This document shows, piece by piece, positions 22,862-30,968 of a stretch of 64,000 bases of DNA. Position numbers and translations under genes: made by a program. How positions within the stretch are numbered: the stretch's first letter is position 1; each line of letters starts with the position of its first letter. The DNA lies in assembly GCF_016583645.1 (NCBI RefSeq), contig NZ_NRRL01000003.1, forward strand, positions 79,116 to 143,115, written 5' to 3'. The notes under the pieces are model-generated. The model was not told the origin of the DNA, did no database searches, and was given only the letters and a program-made list of their open reading frames with translations. This DNA comes from Rhodovibrio sodomensis. GTDB lineage: Bacteria; Pseudomonadota; Alphaproteobacteria; Kiloniellales; Rhodovibrionaceae.

Positions 22862-23983
22862 TCAGGCGGCGGCGATCCGGTTGTAGGCGTGCTGGTCGCG
22901 GATCGCGCCGACCAGCTTTTCGATCCGGCAGGCATAAAGACCGGACGTGGCGACCGGGTTCAGCTCGATGATCAGCGGCGCGCCGTCGGCGTTGACCGCG
23001 AGGTCGAGTGAGAAGTCGCGCAACTCCGGATCTTCCGCCATCAGTTCGGGCACGATCCGCTCGGCGAACTGCCGGTACAGCTTGGCTCGTGCCCGGTCGA
23101 CCCGGATCCCACCGGACCCGCGCAGGTTCTCCATCTGCGGGTCGAAGGTCTCACCGGGGATGCGGTCCCAGGGGGTGTGGCGTTCGATGCAGCCGGCTCC
23201 GGTGACGACCCGGCCGCCGATCACGAAGATCCGGTACTCGTCGCGCATCTCGATGCGGCCCTGCAGCAGCAGGGCCTGGGTGCGCCCCTCGAGGTCGAGC
23301 AGGTCGTAGGAGAGCGCGTCGTACACCGCCTGTTTGCAGGCGACCGGGTGGGCGCCCGCCGGAAGCTCGACCGGATAGAGCGGGCCGTACTTTGGCTGGA
23401 AGACGTTCTTGATCAGCGCGTCGACCGGTCCCGCCGCGGCCCAGTTCTCGAGGGCGTGGGTGATCTCGCTGGGCTGGCCGGAATGGACGACCTTCCCGTT
23501 GAGGCCGGTACCTTCGACGTCGCAGAGCTGGACCTGCCGACCGGCGTGACGCTGGAAGGCCGGGTTGCTCGCATAGCGGTTCGCCGCGGCAGCGCCGGCC
23601 GGGCTTGGCCACGACTGGCCGTCGATCGCGCTGGTGGTCAGGCGGGCACGCAGGGGCTGCGGACCGAACAGGGCGAAGGGGCGGTTCGGATCGAAGGGGC
23701 GTGACAGACTGATGAGCGGCTTGATGTCCTGGGCGCGCTCGGGCAGCGGCGTGATGCGGTCCAGGATATGGACATCCAGACCGGCGTCGTGGGCGGCCAG
23801 CAGCCAGGCGATGTTCTCGTGCCAGTCCTCGATGTCCGCCTGGTTGTGATACGCGGCGAGCGGGACATGCTGCATGTAGCGCCCCTTGGCCGCCTGGTAG
23901 GCGCAGTAGGCATACTCCGGGATGTCGGACCGCGGTTTGGCGACGACATCGAGCGGGAATCGCGGGGTGAACAGGACATGCAT
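22862..23983 (-). CDS. ATP-grasp domain protein, 373 aa
   Basis: GAGGAGG precedes ATG 23983. The C-terminal 200 residues show an ATP-grasp fold: a Lys-bearing VFQPKYGPLYP region, EMRDEYRIFVIGGRVVTGAG, and the Mg/ATP block DFSLDLAVNADGAPLIIELNP. The N-terminal part is a separate domain (MHVLFTPRFPLDVV, then IAWLLAAHDAGLDVHILDR). ATP-grasp enzymes ligate a carboxylate to an amine or thiol via an acyl phosphate. It is not cyanophycin synthetase (too short, no Mur-ligase part). Substrate unknown. A family A hairpin stands in its leader. Confidence 0.82.
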   Translation of the reverse strand: MHVLFTPRFPLDVVAKPRSDIPEYAYCAYQAAKGRYMQHVPLAAYHNQADIEDWHENIAWLLAAHDAGLDVHILDRITPLPERAQDIKPLISLSRPFDPNRPFALFGPQPLRARLTTSAIDGQSWPSPAGAAAANRYASNPAFQRHAGRQVQLCDVEGTGLNGKVVHSGQPSEITHALENWAAAGPVDALIKNVFQPKYGPLYPVELPAGAHPVACKQAVYDALSYDLLDLEGRTQALLLQGRIEMRDEYRIFVIGGRVVTGAGCIERHTPWDRIPGETFDPQMENLRGSGGIRVDRARAKLYRQFAERIVPELMAEDPELRDFSLDLAVNADGAPLIIELNPVATSGLYACRIEKLVGAIRDQHAYNRIAAA

Positions 23984-24033
23984 GGCGAAGCCTCCTCGGC
24001 CTGAATGACGAGCATGCGTGTGCGCCGCTGCTT

Positions 24034-24070
24034 GGCCGCGCGGCGTGCGCCCCAAGGGCGCCGCGCGGCC
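24034..24070 (-). promoter_or_regulatory. Bulged leader hairpin (family A)
   Basis: Twelve-base perfect arms (24034-24045 with 24059-24070) enclose, on the plus strand, bulge TGCG and inner CCC-CAA-GGG. It is about 50 bases before the start of the ATP-grasp gene, right after the terminator of the upstream gene. Confidence 0.6.
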
Positions 24071-24090
24071 GAGCTGGGGCGAAAAGAAAA

Positions 24091-24117
24091 CCCAGGGCCG
24101 CGTGCTGCGGCCCTGGG
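24091..24117 (-). terminator. Rho-independent terminator
   Basis: Eleven-base perfect stem (CCCAGGGCCGC), 5-base loop, minus-strand tail TTTTCTTTTCG. Ends the 141-residue gene. Confidence 0.85.
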
Positions 24118-24145
24118 TGTCGATGGTAAAGAGGGTCCGCGCCGA

Positions 24146-24571
24146 TCAGGACGCTGCTTTCACCGGGAGATTGACGGCGCTGGCGGCCAGCTTGAGGGCG
24201 GTGGCGACACCACGCAGCTCGTCGGTGTCGTTGTAGAGGTCGACGTGCGCCTGGTCGCCCAGGTCATGGATCGCAACCAGGGTGTTCGCCTCGACCAGTT
24301 CGAGTTGCAGGTCCTGGGGCTTGAAGTTGTCGATCAGTACCGGGCTCTGCATGCCGCGGCCGAGCGCGGCGGCGACGGCCAGCGCGGCCTTGCGGGACAG
24401 GTACACACGGTCGACCTCGCCCTTCTGGTCGTGCTCGATCAGTTCGATCGGGCAACGCGCGTCCGTCTGGGCGTCGGCGCGGACGGTGTAGGCGAGGGCG
24501 TCGCCGTGGAGGTGATCCCGGATCTCCATCTCGGTGCCCGTCGAGTCATTCCGAATGACGTTCATGATCAT
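24146..24571 (-). CDS. Hypothetical protein, 141 aa
   Basis: GAGGAGG lies eight bases before ATG 24571 (MIMNVIRNDSTG); an ATG two codons on is possible. Soluble, acidic, alternating strands (EMEIRDHLHGDALAYTVRA, LQLELVEANTLVAIHDLG) around a helical centre with LSRKAALAVAAALGRGMQ. It ends in a strong terminator. Not recognised. Confidence 0.74.
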   Translation of the reverse strand: MIMNVIRNDSTGTEMEIRDHLHGDALAYTVRADAQTDARCPIELIEHDQKGEVDRVYLSRKAALAVAAALGRGMQSPVLIDNFKPQDLQLELVEANTLVAIHDLGDQAHVDLYNDTDELRGVATALKLAASAVNLPVKAAS

Positions 24572-24672
24572 CGCGTCCGCCTCCTCAAAGGGGTCCAACT
24601 CAGCGCGCCGGTGGCGTCTCCGGCCGGCAAAGCCGACCGGCCGGAGGGGTCGTCCGGCCCGGACAAATGTAA

Positions 24673-24700
24673 GCCGGGGCGCTGTCCCCAGCGCCCCGGC
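24673..24700 (-). terminator. Terminator hairpin
   Basis: Twelve-base perfect stem GCCGGGGCGCTG around TCCC; the minus-strand tail is TTACATTTG. Ends the 168-residue gene. A second bulged hairpin, CTCCGGCC(GGC-AAA-GCC)GACC-GGCCGGAG, stands at 24619-24646. Confidence 0.72.
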
Positions 24701-24729
24701 CCAGGAGCTTCTGGAGGTCGCCGGTGCCC

Positions 24730-25236
24730 TCAGGCCGCGATCTCCTCCATGTCCTCTTCCGAGTCCTCCTCGTCGTCGAGGAAGCTCACCTTGGCCGCGA
24801 CGATCTTGCCTTCCTGGTTGCGGCGGACCCGTAGCTTGTAGATCCCATCACCGAGGCCGGTGTCGGAGACCACGCCACGGTCGTCGATCTGGAAGCGATC
24901 GCGGTTAAGGTTGTCGTGGCAGCAGATGACCTCGTCGTAGGCATCCGGACCCAGCTGCGGCAGCCGGTCGGCGTCGCAGAACATCATCAGGCCGGCATCG
25001 ACCGGCAGGCTGTCGACGTACTGCTCGATCGGCAGCGTCGTGTCCTCGCCGACCTTGATCAGAACCAGGCTGCTGACGCGCTGGCCCCACCAGCCGCCGC
25101 GCTTCTCGATCGTGACCAGCGCATCCCAGGCGCCGGGCTCGGCGTCGAGAACGGTGTCGAGGCCCTCGCTGGCATGGCAGGGATCGCTCACGCCGAGCCG
25201 GCCGGCGGTGAGCATGAGGGTGGCGAAGCGGTGCAT
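24730..25236 (-). CDS. Acidic-tail protein, 168 aa
   Basis: GGGAGG precedes ATG 25236. The middle has a Gly/Trp turn (KRGGWWGQRVSSLVLIKVG) and AYDEVICCHDNLNRDRFQ; the end is very acidic (DDEEDSEEDMEEIAA). Acidic tails of this sort are common in proteins that mimic nucleic acid or bind basic partners, but no family is recognised. No signal peptide despite a few hydrophobic N-terminal residues. Confidence 0.72.
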   Translation of the reverse strand: MHRFATLMLTAGRLGVSDPCHASEGLDTVLDAEPGAWDALVTIEKRGGWWGQRVSSLVLIKVGEDTTLPIEQYVDSLPVDAGLMMFCDADRLPQLGPDAYDEVICCHDNLNRDRFQIDDRGVVSDTGLGDGIYKLRVRRNQEGKIVAAKVSFLDDEEDSEEDMEEIAA

Positions 25237-25312
25237 GAGCACCTCCCTTGTCTTGATGAAAGGGTCGGATCGGGGGACGTGGAAGCGGGGTGGGGCGGCT
25301 GCAGCCGCGCGG

Positions 25313-25507
25313 TCATGCCTTGGGCTGATCGGGGCTGGGTTGCGGGATCGCGGCGGCGTCGCGCAGGGCTTCGAGCCAGGTCTCCGGCGTGGCGTGGATC
25401 GCAAGCGACTGCCGGACATGATCGTGATCCGGAAGGCCGTGGCGGCGCGCGAGCGCGTCGAACCGGGTCTTCCAGTCGGGAGTGGGTAGCCGGGACGCCT
25501 CGCACAT
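25313..25507 (-). CDS. Small hypothetical protein, 64 aa
   Basis: AGGAG lies upstream of ATG 25507 (MCEASRLPTPDWKTRFDALA). A short helical protein with HGLPDHDHVRQSLAIHATP and a Pro-rich end. No motif. Transcribed with the 168-residue gene downstream is possible (76 bases). Confidence 0.6.
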   Translation of the reverse strand: MCEASRLPTPDWKTRFDALARRHGLPDHDHVRQSLAIHATPETWLEALRDAAAIPQPSPDQPKA

Positions 25508-25631
25508 AACCGCCTGCTCCTGCTGGCTGCGGGCCGGAAAGCTCCGGGGTCGAGGGCCTCGTCCGGAGCGCTTCCGTCGCGCATCACCGAATCCACCACC
25601 TTGACGACCGAACGCGCGCTCTCGGTTTCGC

Positions 25632-25856
25632 TTACCGGGCCGGTGTCTGGGGATCTGGGAGCGCAGAGCCCGTTTCGGCCTGTCGGCGCGCCTCGACCCG
25701 CCGGATCGCCGCAGCCATCTGGCCGACGCGATCGGGATGGCAGCTCGGACACCAGTCGAAGATTTTGCGCGAAGAGCCGATCGCGAGCTTTTTCAGGATC
25801 AGGCCGTTGGTGCAGATCAGGCATCCGCGCGGTGGTGTGGGTTTAGATTTGCGCAT
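25632..25856 (-). CDS. Small zinc-finger-like protein, 74 aa
   Basis: CAGGAG precedes ATG 25856. Two Cys pairs, CLIC (residues 12-15) and CPSC (36-39), spaced 20 residues apart, suggest a four-Cys zinc site; both ends are basic (MRKSKPTPPR, RRVEARRQAE). It overlaps the 3' end of aat by 14 bases, indicating co-transcription. Likely nucleic-acid or protein binding; unproven. Confidence 0.7.
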   Translation of the reverse strand: MRKSKPTPPRGCLICTNGLILKKLAIGSSRKIFDWCPSCHPDRVGQMAAAIRRVEARRQAETGSALPDPQTPAR

Positions 25857-26571
25857 GTGAGGCTCCTGCGCCCGAGGACGGGTGCGTGATCGTGTTGAGG
25901 AAGGCCGACACGGGGCCGTGTTCGTCGTCGCCGTCCGGCCCGAAATCGCCAGCCGGCGCGCTGACGGCCGCCCAGCGGCGTGGCATGAAGTCGGCCTTGT
26001 CGTGCGCGCGCATGCCGAAGCGCTGCATGTGCAGGCTGACGACCTGCGTATCCAGCAGGCTGTAGCCGCCGTGGTAGAGGCGGGACAGCAGGTGCGTGGC
26101 AGCGATCGCGCCCGCGTTGTCCGCGAGTGTGAACATGGACTCGCCGACGAAGACCTGTCCGACCGCGACGCCGTAGAGGCCGCCGACCAGGTCCCGCCCC
26201 TGCCAGACCTCGATCGAGTGCGCGTGACCGGCGTTGTGCAGGCGCAGAGCAGCCTCGATGATGCCGTCGGTGATCCAGCCGCCGTGCCGCTCGGCGCCGG
26301 CGCAGTGCGCGACAGTGTCCTCGAAGGCGGTATTGGCGGTGACGCGGTAGGGCTGGCGCCGGACCGTCTTACGCAGGCGCCGTGGCACCCGGAAGTCGCC
26401 GACGAACGCGCCGGCCGGCGGGTCGAAGAAGCACCAGGTGAAGCCCTGGCGGCCGGCCGGAAACGGCGCGAGCCCGAGGCTGTAGCGGTACAGCAGCTCT
26501 TGGGCCGGGAGGTCGGCGGAGGTCCGTTCGACGCCGATGCAGTGCGAGGGCAGGCAGGCGGTCAGGGTCAT
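25843..26571 (-). CDS. aat: Leucyl/phenylalanyl-tRNA-protein transferase
   Basis: Diagnostic Aat blocks are present: FTWCFFDPPAGAF, a FEDTVAHCAGAERHGGWIT block, LHNAGHAHSIEVWQGRDLVGG, YGVAVGQVFVGESMF, and a late LLDTQVVSLHMQRFGM. The enzyme moves Leu or Phe from tRNA to N-terminal Arg/Lys of proteins, marking them for ClpAP. The length (242) is normal. FVGESMF is intact. Proteobacterial genomes usually carry one chromosomal aat; this copy sits among hypotheticals and overlaps a small zinc-finger gene, so it may be an extra copy. Confidence 0.9.
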   Translation of the reverse strand: MTLTACLPSHCIGVERTSADLPAQELLYRYSLGLAPFPAGRQGFTWCFFDPPAGAFVGDFRVPRRLRKTVRRQPYRVTANTAFEDTVAHCAGAERHGGWITDGIIEAALRLHNAGHAHSIEVWQGRDLVGGLYGVAVGQVFVGESMFTLADNAGAIAATHLLSRLYHGGYSLLDTQVVSLHMQRFGMRAHDKADFMPRRWAAVSAPAGDFGPDGDDEHGPVSAFLNTITHPSSGAGASHAQI

Positions 26572-26607
26572 CGGCTGCGGACCTCCGGATGCGATGGGCG
26601 CGCCGCG

Positions 26608-27159
26608 TCAGTGCGACGGAGTGCCGGTGTCGTCGACGCGGGTGAGGGCGTCGATCCGTCCTCGAAGATGCGCCTCCGAGATGTCGAAGACGCGCGTCAG
26701 GTGGCGATAGTCGATCCATCTTGCCGCAGCGATCTCCTGGCGGAGCAGGTGCAGCGGGCACAGCAGCTCGAACGCCAGGGTGCAGGCTTCCCAGGTCATC
26801 CGCTTCTCCGGGTCTTCCCAGCTCTGGGGCCGGAAGCGCGGGTCGCGCGGCCAAGCGTAATGCAGCAGGTAGTGAGAGAGGCCATACAGCCGGCCGAACG
26901 TCACGCGCGGACCGGTGTGGTGGTCCGGGATGCGGACGGTGAAGCTGTCCAGCCCCTCGACACGGACATCGGGGTGCGCGGTCATCGGCGCGAAAACGCG
27001 CTGCTCCTGTCCGCCGAGGGCACGCAGCAGGCGCGAACCGTCGACCGGGGCGGGCAGGTTCGCGCGCTCGGAGATATCCTGGGCGTAGAGCTGCAGGGTG
27101 GCGAGGTCGAAGCCGGCCGGTGTGAACGGCTCGTAGAGCGTGGTGACGGTCGCGGACAT
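26608..27159 (-). CDS. ImmA/IrrE-like protein lacking the HExxH site, 183 aa
   Basis: GGAAAG precedes ATG 27159. The region GPRVTFGRLYGLSHYLLHY followed by TWEACTLAFELLCPLHLL matches the ImmA/IrrE layout (helix with HELGH, then E-A-x-x-FA-x-x-LLMP). The metal motif is replaced: the first His and Glu are Tyr92 and Gly93, and only His96 and the later His100 remain. It is therefore probably a non-proteolytic member. Its C-terminal helix resembles the wing seen in IrrE-type proteins. Confidence 0.62.
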   Translation of the reverse strand: MSATVTTLYEPFTPAGFDLATLQLYAQDISERANLPAPVDGSRLLRALGGQEQRVFAPMTAHPDVRVEGLDSFTVRIPDHHTGPRVTFGRLYGLSHYLLHYAWPRDPRFRPQSWEDPEKRMTWEACTLAFELLCPLHLLRQEIAAARWIDYRHLTRVFDISEAHLRGRIDALTRVDDTGTPSH

Positions 27160-27236
27160 GGCGTTCTTTCCAGAAGGCTGGAGCCGGAAGGCCCAGGACG
27201 GGCGGCTTCCGGCTCCGGGGATCGGAAGGCGTTGGC

Positions 27237-27626
27237 TCAGCCGGCCGCTTGCCGTTGCGCCATGACCGCCTTCACCTCCTCGGGATCGGGTCGGTCGACC
27301 AGGCGGCCGTGCTTCGCCGAGATCGCGGCATAGACGGAGATCGGGTGCTCGCCCGTCCAGTGCAGGTCCCGCTCGATCCCGAGCGCGCCGCCCAGGAAGG
27401 TGATACTCTCCAGTTCACGGAGCGAAACGTCGCCGAGTTCCGGGCAGCCGAACCCGAGGTCGGCCAGGCCGAACAGCAGATCCGGCATCTCGGGGTCCAT
27501 CTCGGTGATCAGCCAGGTGGCGGCACCGACGGGGCTGAAGAACTTGACGACAGGCGTGTGGTCCTGGTCGCGGTTGCGGCCGTTGGCGAGCAGTTGCTCG
27601 CGGATCTCGTCGGTGACGAGCTGCAT
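27237..27626 (-). CDS. DUF2958 family protein, 129 aa
   Basis: The sequence follows the DUF2958 pattern: LVTDEIREQLLANGR, HTPVVKFFSPVGAATWLITE, a FGLADLGFGCPELGDVSL block, and ERDLHWTGEHPISVYA. Members are common on plasmids and integrative elements of Alphaproteobacteria, with unknown biochemistry. Here it is a complete stand-alone gene. It supports an accessory-replicon origin for this stretch. Confidence 0.85.
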   Translation of the reverse strand: MQLVTDEIREQLLANGRNRDQDHTPVVKFFSPVGAATWLITEMDPEMPDLLFGLADLGFGCPELGDVSLRELESITFLGGALGIERDLHWTGEHPISVYAAISAKHGRLVDRPDPEEVKAVMAQRQAAG

Positions 27627-27705
27627 GGGCGTGTCCTTGTCTGGCGCGAGAGTGGGGAGGTGCGAAGGGCGTCGCGGCGGCGTTGGTCGGGCCCGATCGG
27701 GCCGC

Positions 27706-28143
27706 TCAGGAAGCGTCTTCGTCGAAGAAAAAGATCAGGTAGGGGTAGCCGTTCGAGACGTTGCAGCCCTCGGCGATCGCGGTCGCGGTCACTGGGCGGT
27801 CCAGGTACGCGCTCAGGAAGACGCTCGCGTCCCGCTGGCGCATCTGGCGGATCGGCGTGCTCACCCGGCCACAGGCGCGCCGCCAGGCGGCCTCGTCCCA
27901 TTGGCGCATGCGGTCGTCGTACATGCCGTTGCTGAGCTTCTCCCGGGGCTTGCTGCGCCACAGGAAGTGCGGGGTGAAGGCGTAGGGCGCCTCGGTGCGC
28001 GTGCGATTGGGTGCGGCGGGATCGAGCCAGTCGTATCCGGAGGTGTGGCGGGAGGTGTAGGCGGAGGCGGACCAGCGGCGGTCGCGCGGGTCTTCGCCCA
28101 GGCACTCGGCCGGGTACTGGTTCATACGATCACGGTACGACAT
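27706..28143 (-). CDS. Hypothetical protein, 145 aa
   Basis: Begins MSYRDRMNQYPAECLGEDPR after AGGAG. Arg/Tyr/Trp-rich (RRWSASAYTSRHTSGYDWLD, HFLWRSKPREKL), basic overall, ending acidic (YLIFFFDEDAS). Soluble. No motif recognised. Confidence 0.7.
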   Translation of the reverse strand: MSYRDRMNQYPAECLGEDPRDRRWSASAYTSRHTSGYDWLDPAAPNRTRTEAPYAFTPHFLWRSKPREKLSNGMYDDRMRQWDEAAWRRACGRVSTPIRQMRQRDASVFLSAYLDRPVTATAIAEGCNVSNGYPYLIFFFDEDAS

Positions 28144-28203
28144 CTCAGGCGTTCTCCTGGATCAGGGTGAGGACCCCCTTGGCCGGGTCGAGTGCTCGGG
28201 GGC

Positions 28204-28452
28204 TCAGCGCCGGGGCGTGCTGTCCGCGAGGTCGGTCAGACAGGCGAGCTGGTTGAGCGTGTCGAGGCGAAGGGCGCCTGCGGGCGTGATTTCCAGGAAC
28301 GCCGGAAACCGCCCGGTCTTGCGTGCGAGCCCGTGCGCGAGCGCTTCTTCGATCGCGGCCTGGCCGAAGACCAGGCGGGCGTTGCGTCGGCTGTAGCGCG
28401 CGTTGATCTGGTTTGCGTGCGCCAGACGGCGGAGCAGGGCGGGGACGGTCAT
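28204..28452 (-). CDS. Small winged-helix-like protein, 82 aa
   Basis: AAGGAG precedes ATG 28452. Basic helical first half (LLRRLAHANQINARYSRRNA), then a strand-turn-strand EITPAGALRLDTLNQLACL reminiscent of a wing. A DNA-binding role is possible but weakly supported. It follows the 127-residue gene by 22 bases. Confidence 0.6.
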   Translation of the reverse strand: MTVPALLRRLAHANQINARYSRRNARLVFGQAAIEEALAHGLARKTGRFPAFLEITPAGALRLDTLNQLACLTDLADSTPRR

Positions 28453-28474
28453 GGGGTGAACTCCTTCGCCGGCG

Positions 28475-28858
28475 TCAGCGTGACGAGACGACCTCACGCC
28501 AGTAACCGATCAGCTCCTGGGCCAGCGTCGGCCGCAGGTGGGCCGGGGCCTCGGACATGGCGAGCACGAACTGCGTGAGCAGGGCCGAGGCGAGCTGGGC
28601 GTCGTCGCCGGTGCCGCGCTCGGCCATCAGGCCGGCGGCCGCGAGCACCAGGGCGTGGGCGACCTGACGACCGTCGTGCGTCTCGCGCAGCGCCGAGATC
28701 AGGTTGTCGACCGCGATCTGTGCGCCCTCGAAGTCGCCGTCCGTCTCCCTGTCAGCGAAGGCGGCGTTGTCCTGCTCGATCTCGTACGCCACTTCGGCGT
28801 AGCGCTGCGGGGGGATGTCGTTCAGACCCATCAGGGCGATCAGGTCGGTCTGGGACAT
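28475..28858 (-). CDS. Hypothetical helical protein, 127 aa
   Basis: The second ATG (28858, MSQTDLIALMGLNDIP) is chosen because GGGAG touches the first. Entirely helical; the second half (AHALVLAAAGLMAERGTG, LLTQFVLAMSEAPAHLRPTL, ELIGYWREVV) lines up with VLLAARMLAETSDADR.., FATELHKLPADQRDAAF, AGQWLGLV in the next gene upstream. The two are likely tandem paralogues. Confidence 0.7.
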   Translation of the reverse strand: MSQTDLIALMGLNDIPPQRYAEVAYEIEQDNAAFADRETDGDFEGAQIAVDNLISALRETHDGRQVAHALVLAAAGLMAERGTGDDAQLASALLTQFVLAMSEAPAHLRPTLAQELIGYWREVVSSR

Positions 28859-28885
28859 GAGGTGCATCTCCCTTTAGGGGCCGGG

Positions 28886-29281
28886 TCAGACGAGGCCGAG
28901 CCACTGTCCGGCGAGGCGGCGAAACGCCGCGTCGCGCTGGTCGGCGGGCAGCTTGTGGAGCTCGGTCGCGAACAACTGGACGGTGCTTACAAGGCGCTCG
29001 ATCCTGTCGGCATCGCTGGTCTCGGCGAGCATGCGCGCGGCGAGGAGGACCGATGCCTTCACGGCGTCCTCACCGGCGCCACTTCGAGGGCCGCAGGAAG
29101 CCTCGAGGCGATCGCGCAAGGCTGCGTAGGCGTTCGTGGTGCGGGCGGCCATGGTGTCGACGGGCGTGTCGGTGGCGCGCACATCCGGGTCGCGGTGACG
29201 GTCGCACTCGGCTTGTGCCAGGGCTTCGCGTCGAAGGGTCTCGGACGCGGTGCCCGTGATGAGGTCAGCGAACGGCGGCAT
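28886..29281 (-). CDS. Hypothetical helical protein, 131 aa
   Basis: Begins MPPFADLITGTASETLRREA with a modest GGGAT upstream. All-helical and soluble. Its C-terminal 60 residues resemble those of the adjacent 127-residue product. Located in a run of four small co-directional genes (28204-30037). Function unknown. Confidence 0.7.
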   Translation of the reverse strand: MPPFADLITGTASETLRREALAQAECDRHRDPDVRATDTPVDTMAARTTNAYAALRDRLEASCGPRSGAGEDAVKASVLLAARMLAETSDADRIERLVSTVQLFATELHKLPADQRDAAFRRLAGQWLGLV

Positions 29282-29323
29282 TTTGGTTATCCCAAAAGAG
29301 CCTCCCGGCGTGAATCGCGTCGA

Positions 29324-30037
29324 TCAGACGGCGTCCGCCAGCTGATGGATGGTGGCGATCGCGGCGACCGGGTCGAGCTGCAGGCGGGTCATCAGCCGCA
29401 CATCGGTCCGGCCGCTGTCGAACTGCTCTACGAGCGCCAGGGTGTCGGCCGCGCGCACCAGGTAGGTCTTGGGGGCGAAGCAGGTCATGCGCAGCATCCG
29501 GACGGCAGCTTCGCCCAGGATCTCGCCCGCCATCGCGCGCTGGTCGGATTCGAGCTGGCTGAGCGGGAGATCGGACCGGGCGCGCAGCAGGAAGCTGTCG
29601 CCGTCCTCCATCCCCATGCCCAGCATCTGCAGGCCTTCGCGAAGCACGCGGGTGTACTCGCCGACCGGCATTAGGTCGGGAACCCGGTGCTGGTCGACCA
29701 GGGCGAAGCCCTGGGGGAGGGCGATCACGGCGCCGAAGGCGCGGACCACGAGTTCCGCATCGCAGGCGACTTCGGCGAACGCGATCGCGAGCGAGCTGGT
29801 CGCCGTACTCAGGCGCAGGTCGATCGCTTCGCTGCGGCCGAGCGTGTAGCGGCAACCGAAACCGTCCGGCGCATAGGCCGTGATGGTGACGCTGTTGCGC
29901 GCGACGTCGTAGCTGGCCCGGACTTCGACCGGCTGACCGATGTAGTCGTCGTCGATCCGAAGCGCCATCAGCTCGCGCAGGTCCTCGGTCGCCGCCCGGA
30001 GCGCGGTGAGGGCGGGGAGGCTCAGGGTCTCGATCAT
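29324..30037 (-). CDS. Hypothetical protein, 237 aa
   Basis: Starts MIETLSLPALTALRAATEDL. An alpha/beta protein with an all-beta middle (NSVTITAYAPDGFGCRYTLG) and a run VGEYTRVLREGLQMLGMG. C-terminal AATIHQLADAV-type helices. No signal or catalytic motif seen. Its leader contains a large hairpin (30067-30123) and, further up, an 11-base direct repeat (30157 and 30174). Confidence 0.72.
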   Translation of the reverse strand: MIETLSLPALTALRAATEDLRELMALRIDDDYIGQPVEVRASYDVARNSVTITAYAPDGFGCRYTLGRSEAIDLRLSTATSSLAIAFAEVACDAELVVRAFGAVIALPQGFALVDQHRVPDLMPVGEYTRVLREGLQMLGMGMEDGDSFLLRARSDLPLSQLESDQRAMAGEILGEAAVRMLRMTCFAPKTYLVRAADTLALVEQFDSGRTDVRLMTRLQLDPVAAIATIHQLADAV

Positions 30038-30066
30038 CTTCGACAGCCTTTCCTTGAAGCTGACAC

Positions 30067-30123
30067 GCGCTGGCGCCGGGGCGCCGTCGCCCCCGTCGGG
30101 CGGCGCCCCCGGCTGCCGGCGCG
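30067..30123 (-). promoter_or_regulatory. Large leader hairpin
   Basis: About 20-base imperfect arms (CGCGC-T-GGCG-CCGGGGCGCCG with its partner) enclose TCG, CCC, loop, GGG: the same stem-bulge-CCC/GGG plan as family A. It is 30 bases before the 237-residue gene. Confidence 0.5.
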
Positions 30124-30156
30124 TTGATCTCCGGGCCGGTGTGCGGGCCCGATTTA

Positions 30157-30184
30157 GAGATGGATGCAACTCGGAGATGGATGC
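30157..30184 (-). repeat. Direct repeat GAGATGGATGC x2
   Basis: The 11-mer GAGATGGATGC occurs at 30157-30167 and 30174-30184 (17-base period), between the 235-residue gene and the hairpin leader of the 237-residue gene. It could be a pair of half-sites for a regulator. Confidence 0.5.
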
Positions 30185-30213
30185 GCTGCGGTCTCGCTGG
30201 CCGTGTGAGGCGG

Positions 30214-30921
30214 TCAGCGTGGCCCCAGGAACGGCAGCCGCAGGGTGTCCAGCTGGCCCAGGATCTCCGCGTCGCTCGTGCGCGGGGTGCAGGCGATATG
30301 GATCAGTGCCGGGCGGTCTGCGGCCGCTGACATGTCGGACAGGCCTCCGGGCAGGTCGAGTGCGGCCCGGACGAGCCGCTTGATCGCCACCTCGCGCCAG
30401 ACGTCCTGGTCGTCCGCAGAGATCAGGACGCCCGCGTCGCCGTCGCACGCCGCGCACCGGGGGAAGGCAGCGGTGTAGGCGATCTCGACCGGGCCGACCC
30501 GGGAGGCCTCGGTGCGGTGCTGGCGCGTGATCGTACCGCCGCAGTCCTCGCAATAGGTCTCCGCGGATGCCAGCAGGTGGGATCGCTGAGCCACCCGGAT
30601 CTCCTGGTTGCGTTGCCACTCGCGGAACTCTCGCGCGTGCTGGGCGGCCTGGAAGATCAGCCAGTGGGTGACGTAGAAGACGGTGCGACGGATCGGAGCC
30701 TGACCCGGAAGGCGCACGTCCTCCGCGCCGTAGCCGGTGATCCGGGCGGTGTCCTGCCAGTCGGGTGCGTGGCCGGTCAGCCAGTCGATCAGCTTGAGCT
30801 GGTCCGCGTTGTTGCGCTGCCAGAGCCGCGGCTTGTGCGTGCGCTCGAACTCCGGCCGGCGGTTCAGCGAGACGCCGACGGTCTGAAGCTCGACGCGGCA
30901 GGGAAGGACGGTGACCGACAT
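30214..30921 (-). CDS. Zinc-ribbon-containing protein, 235 aa
   Basis: GAAGGAG precedes ATG 30921. The N-terminal half is basic/aromatic (HKPRLWQRNNADQLKLIDWL). Cys pairs CEDC and CAAC, about 32 residues apart, likely bind zinc. The C-terminal part has ALIHIACTPRTSDAE and ends LRLPFLGPR. Unknown family; no TM helix apart from a short WLIFQAAQHA segment. Confidence 0.72.
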   Translation of the reverse strand: MSVTVLPCRVELQTVGVSLNRRPEFERTHKPRLWQRNNADQLKLIDWLTGHAPDWQDTARITGYGAEDVRLPGQAPIRRTVFYVTHWLIFQAAQHAREFREWQRNQEIRVAQRSHLLASAETYCEDCGGTITRQHRTEASRVGPVEIAYTAAFPRCAACDGDAGVLISADDQDVWREVAIKRLVRAALDLPGGLSDMSAAADRPALIHIACTPRTSDAEILGQLDTLRLPFLGPR

Positions 30922-30968
30922 GATGCGCACTCCTTCTTCGGTAGGCGGCCCGGCCATGACCCGTGCGG

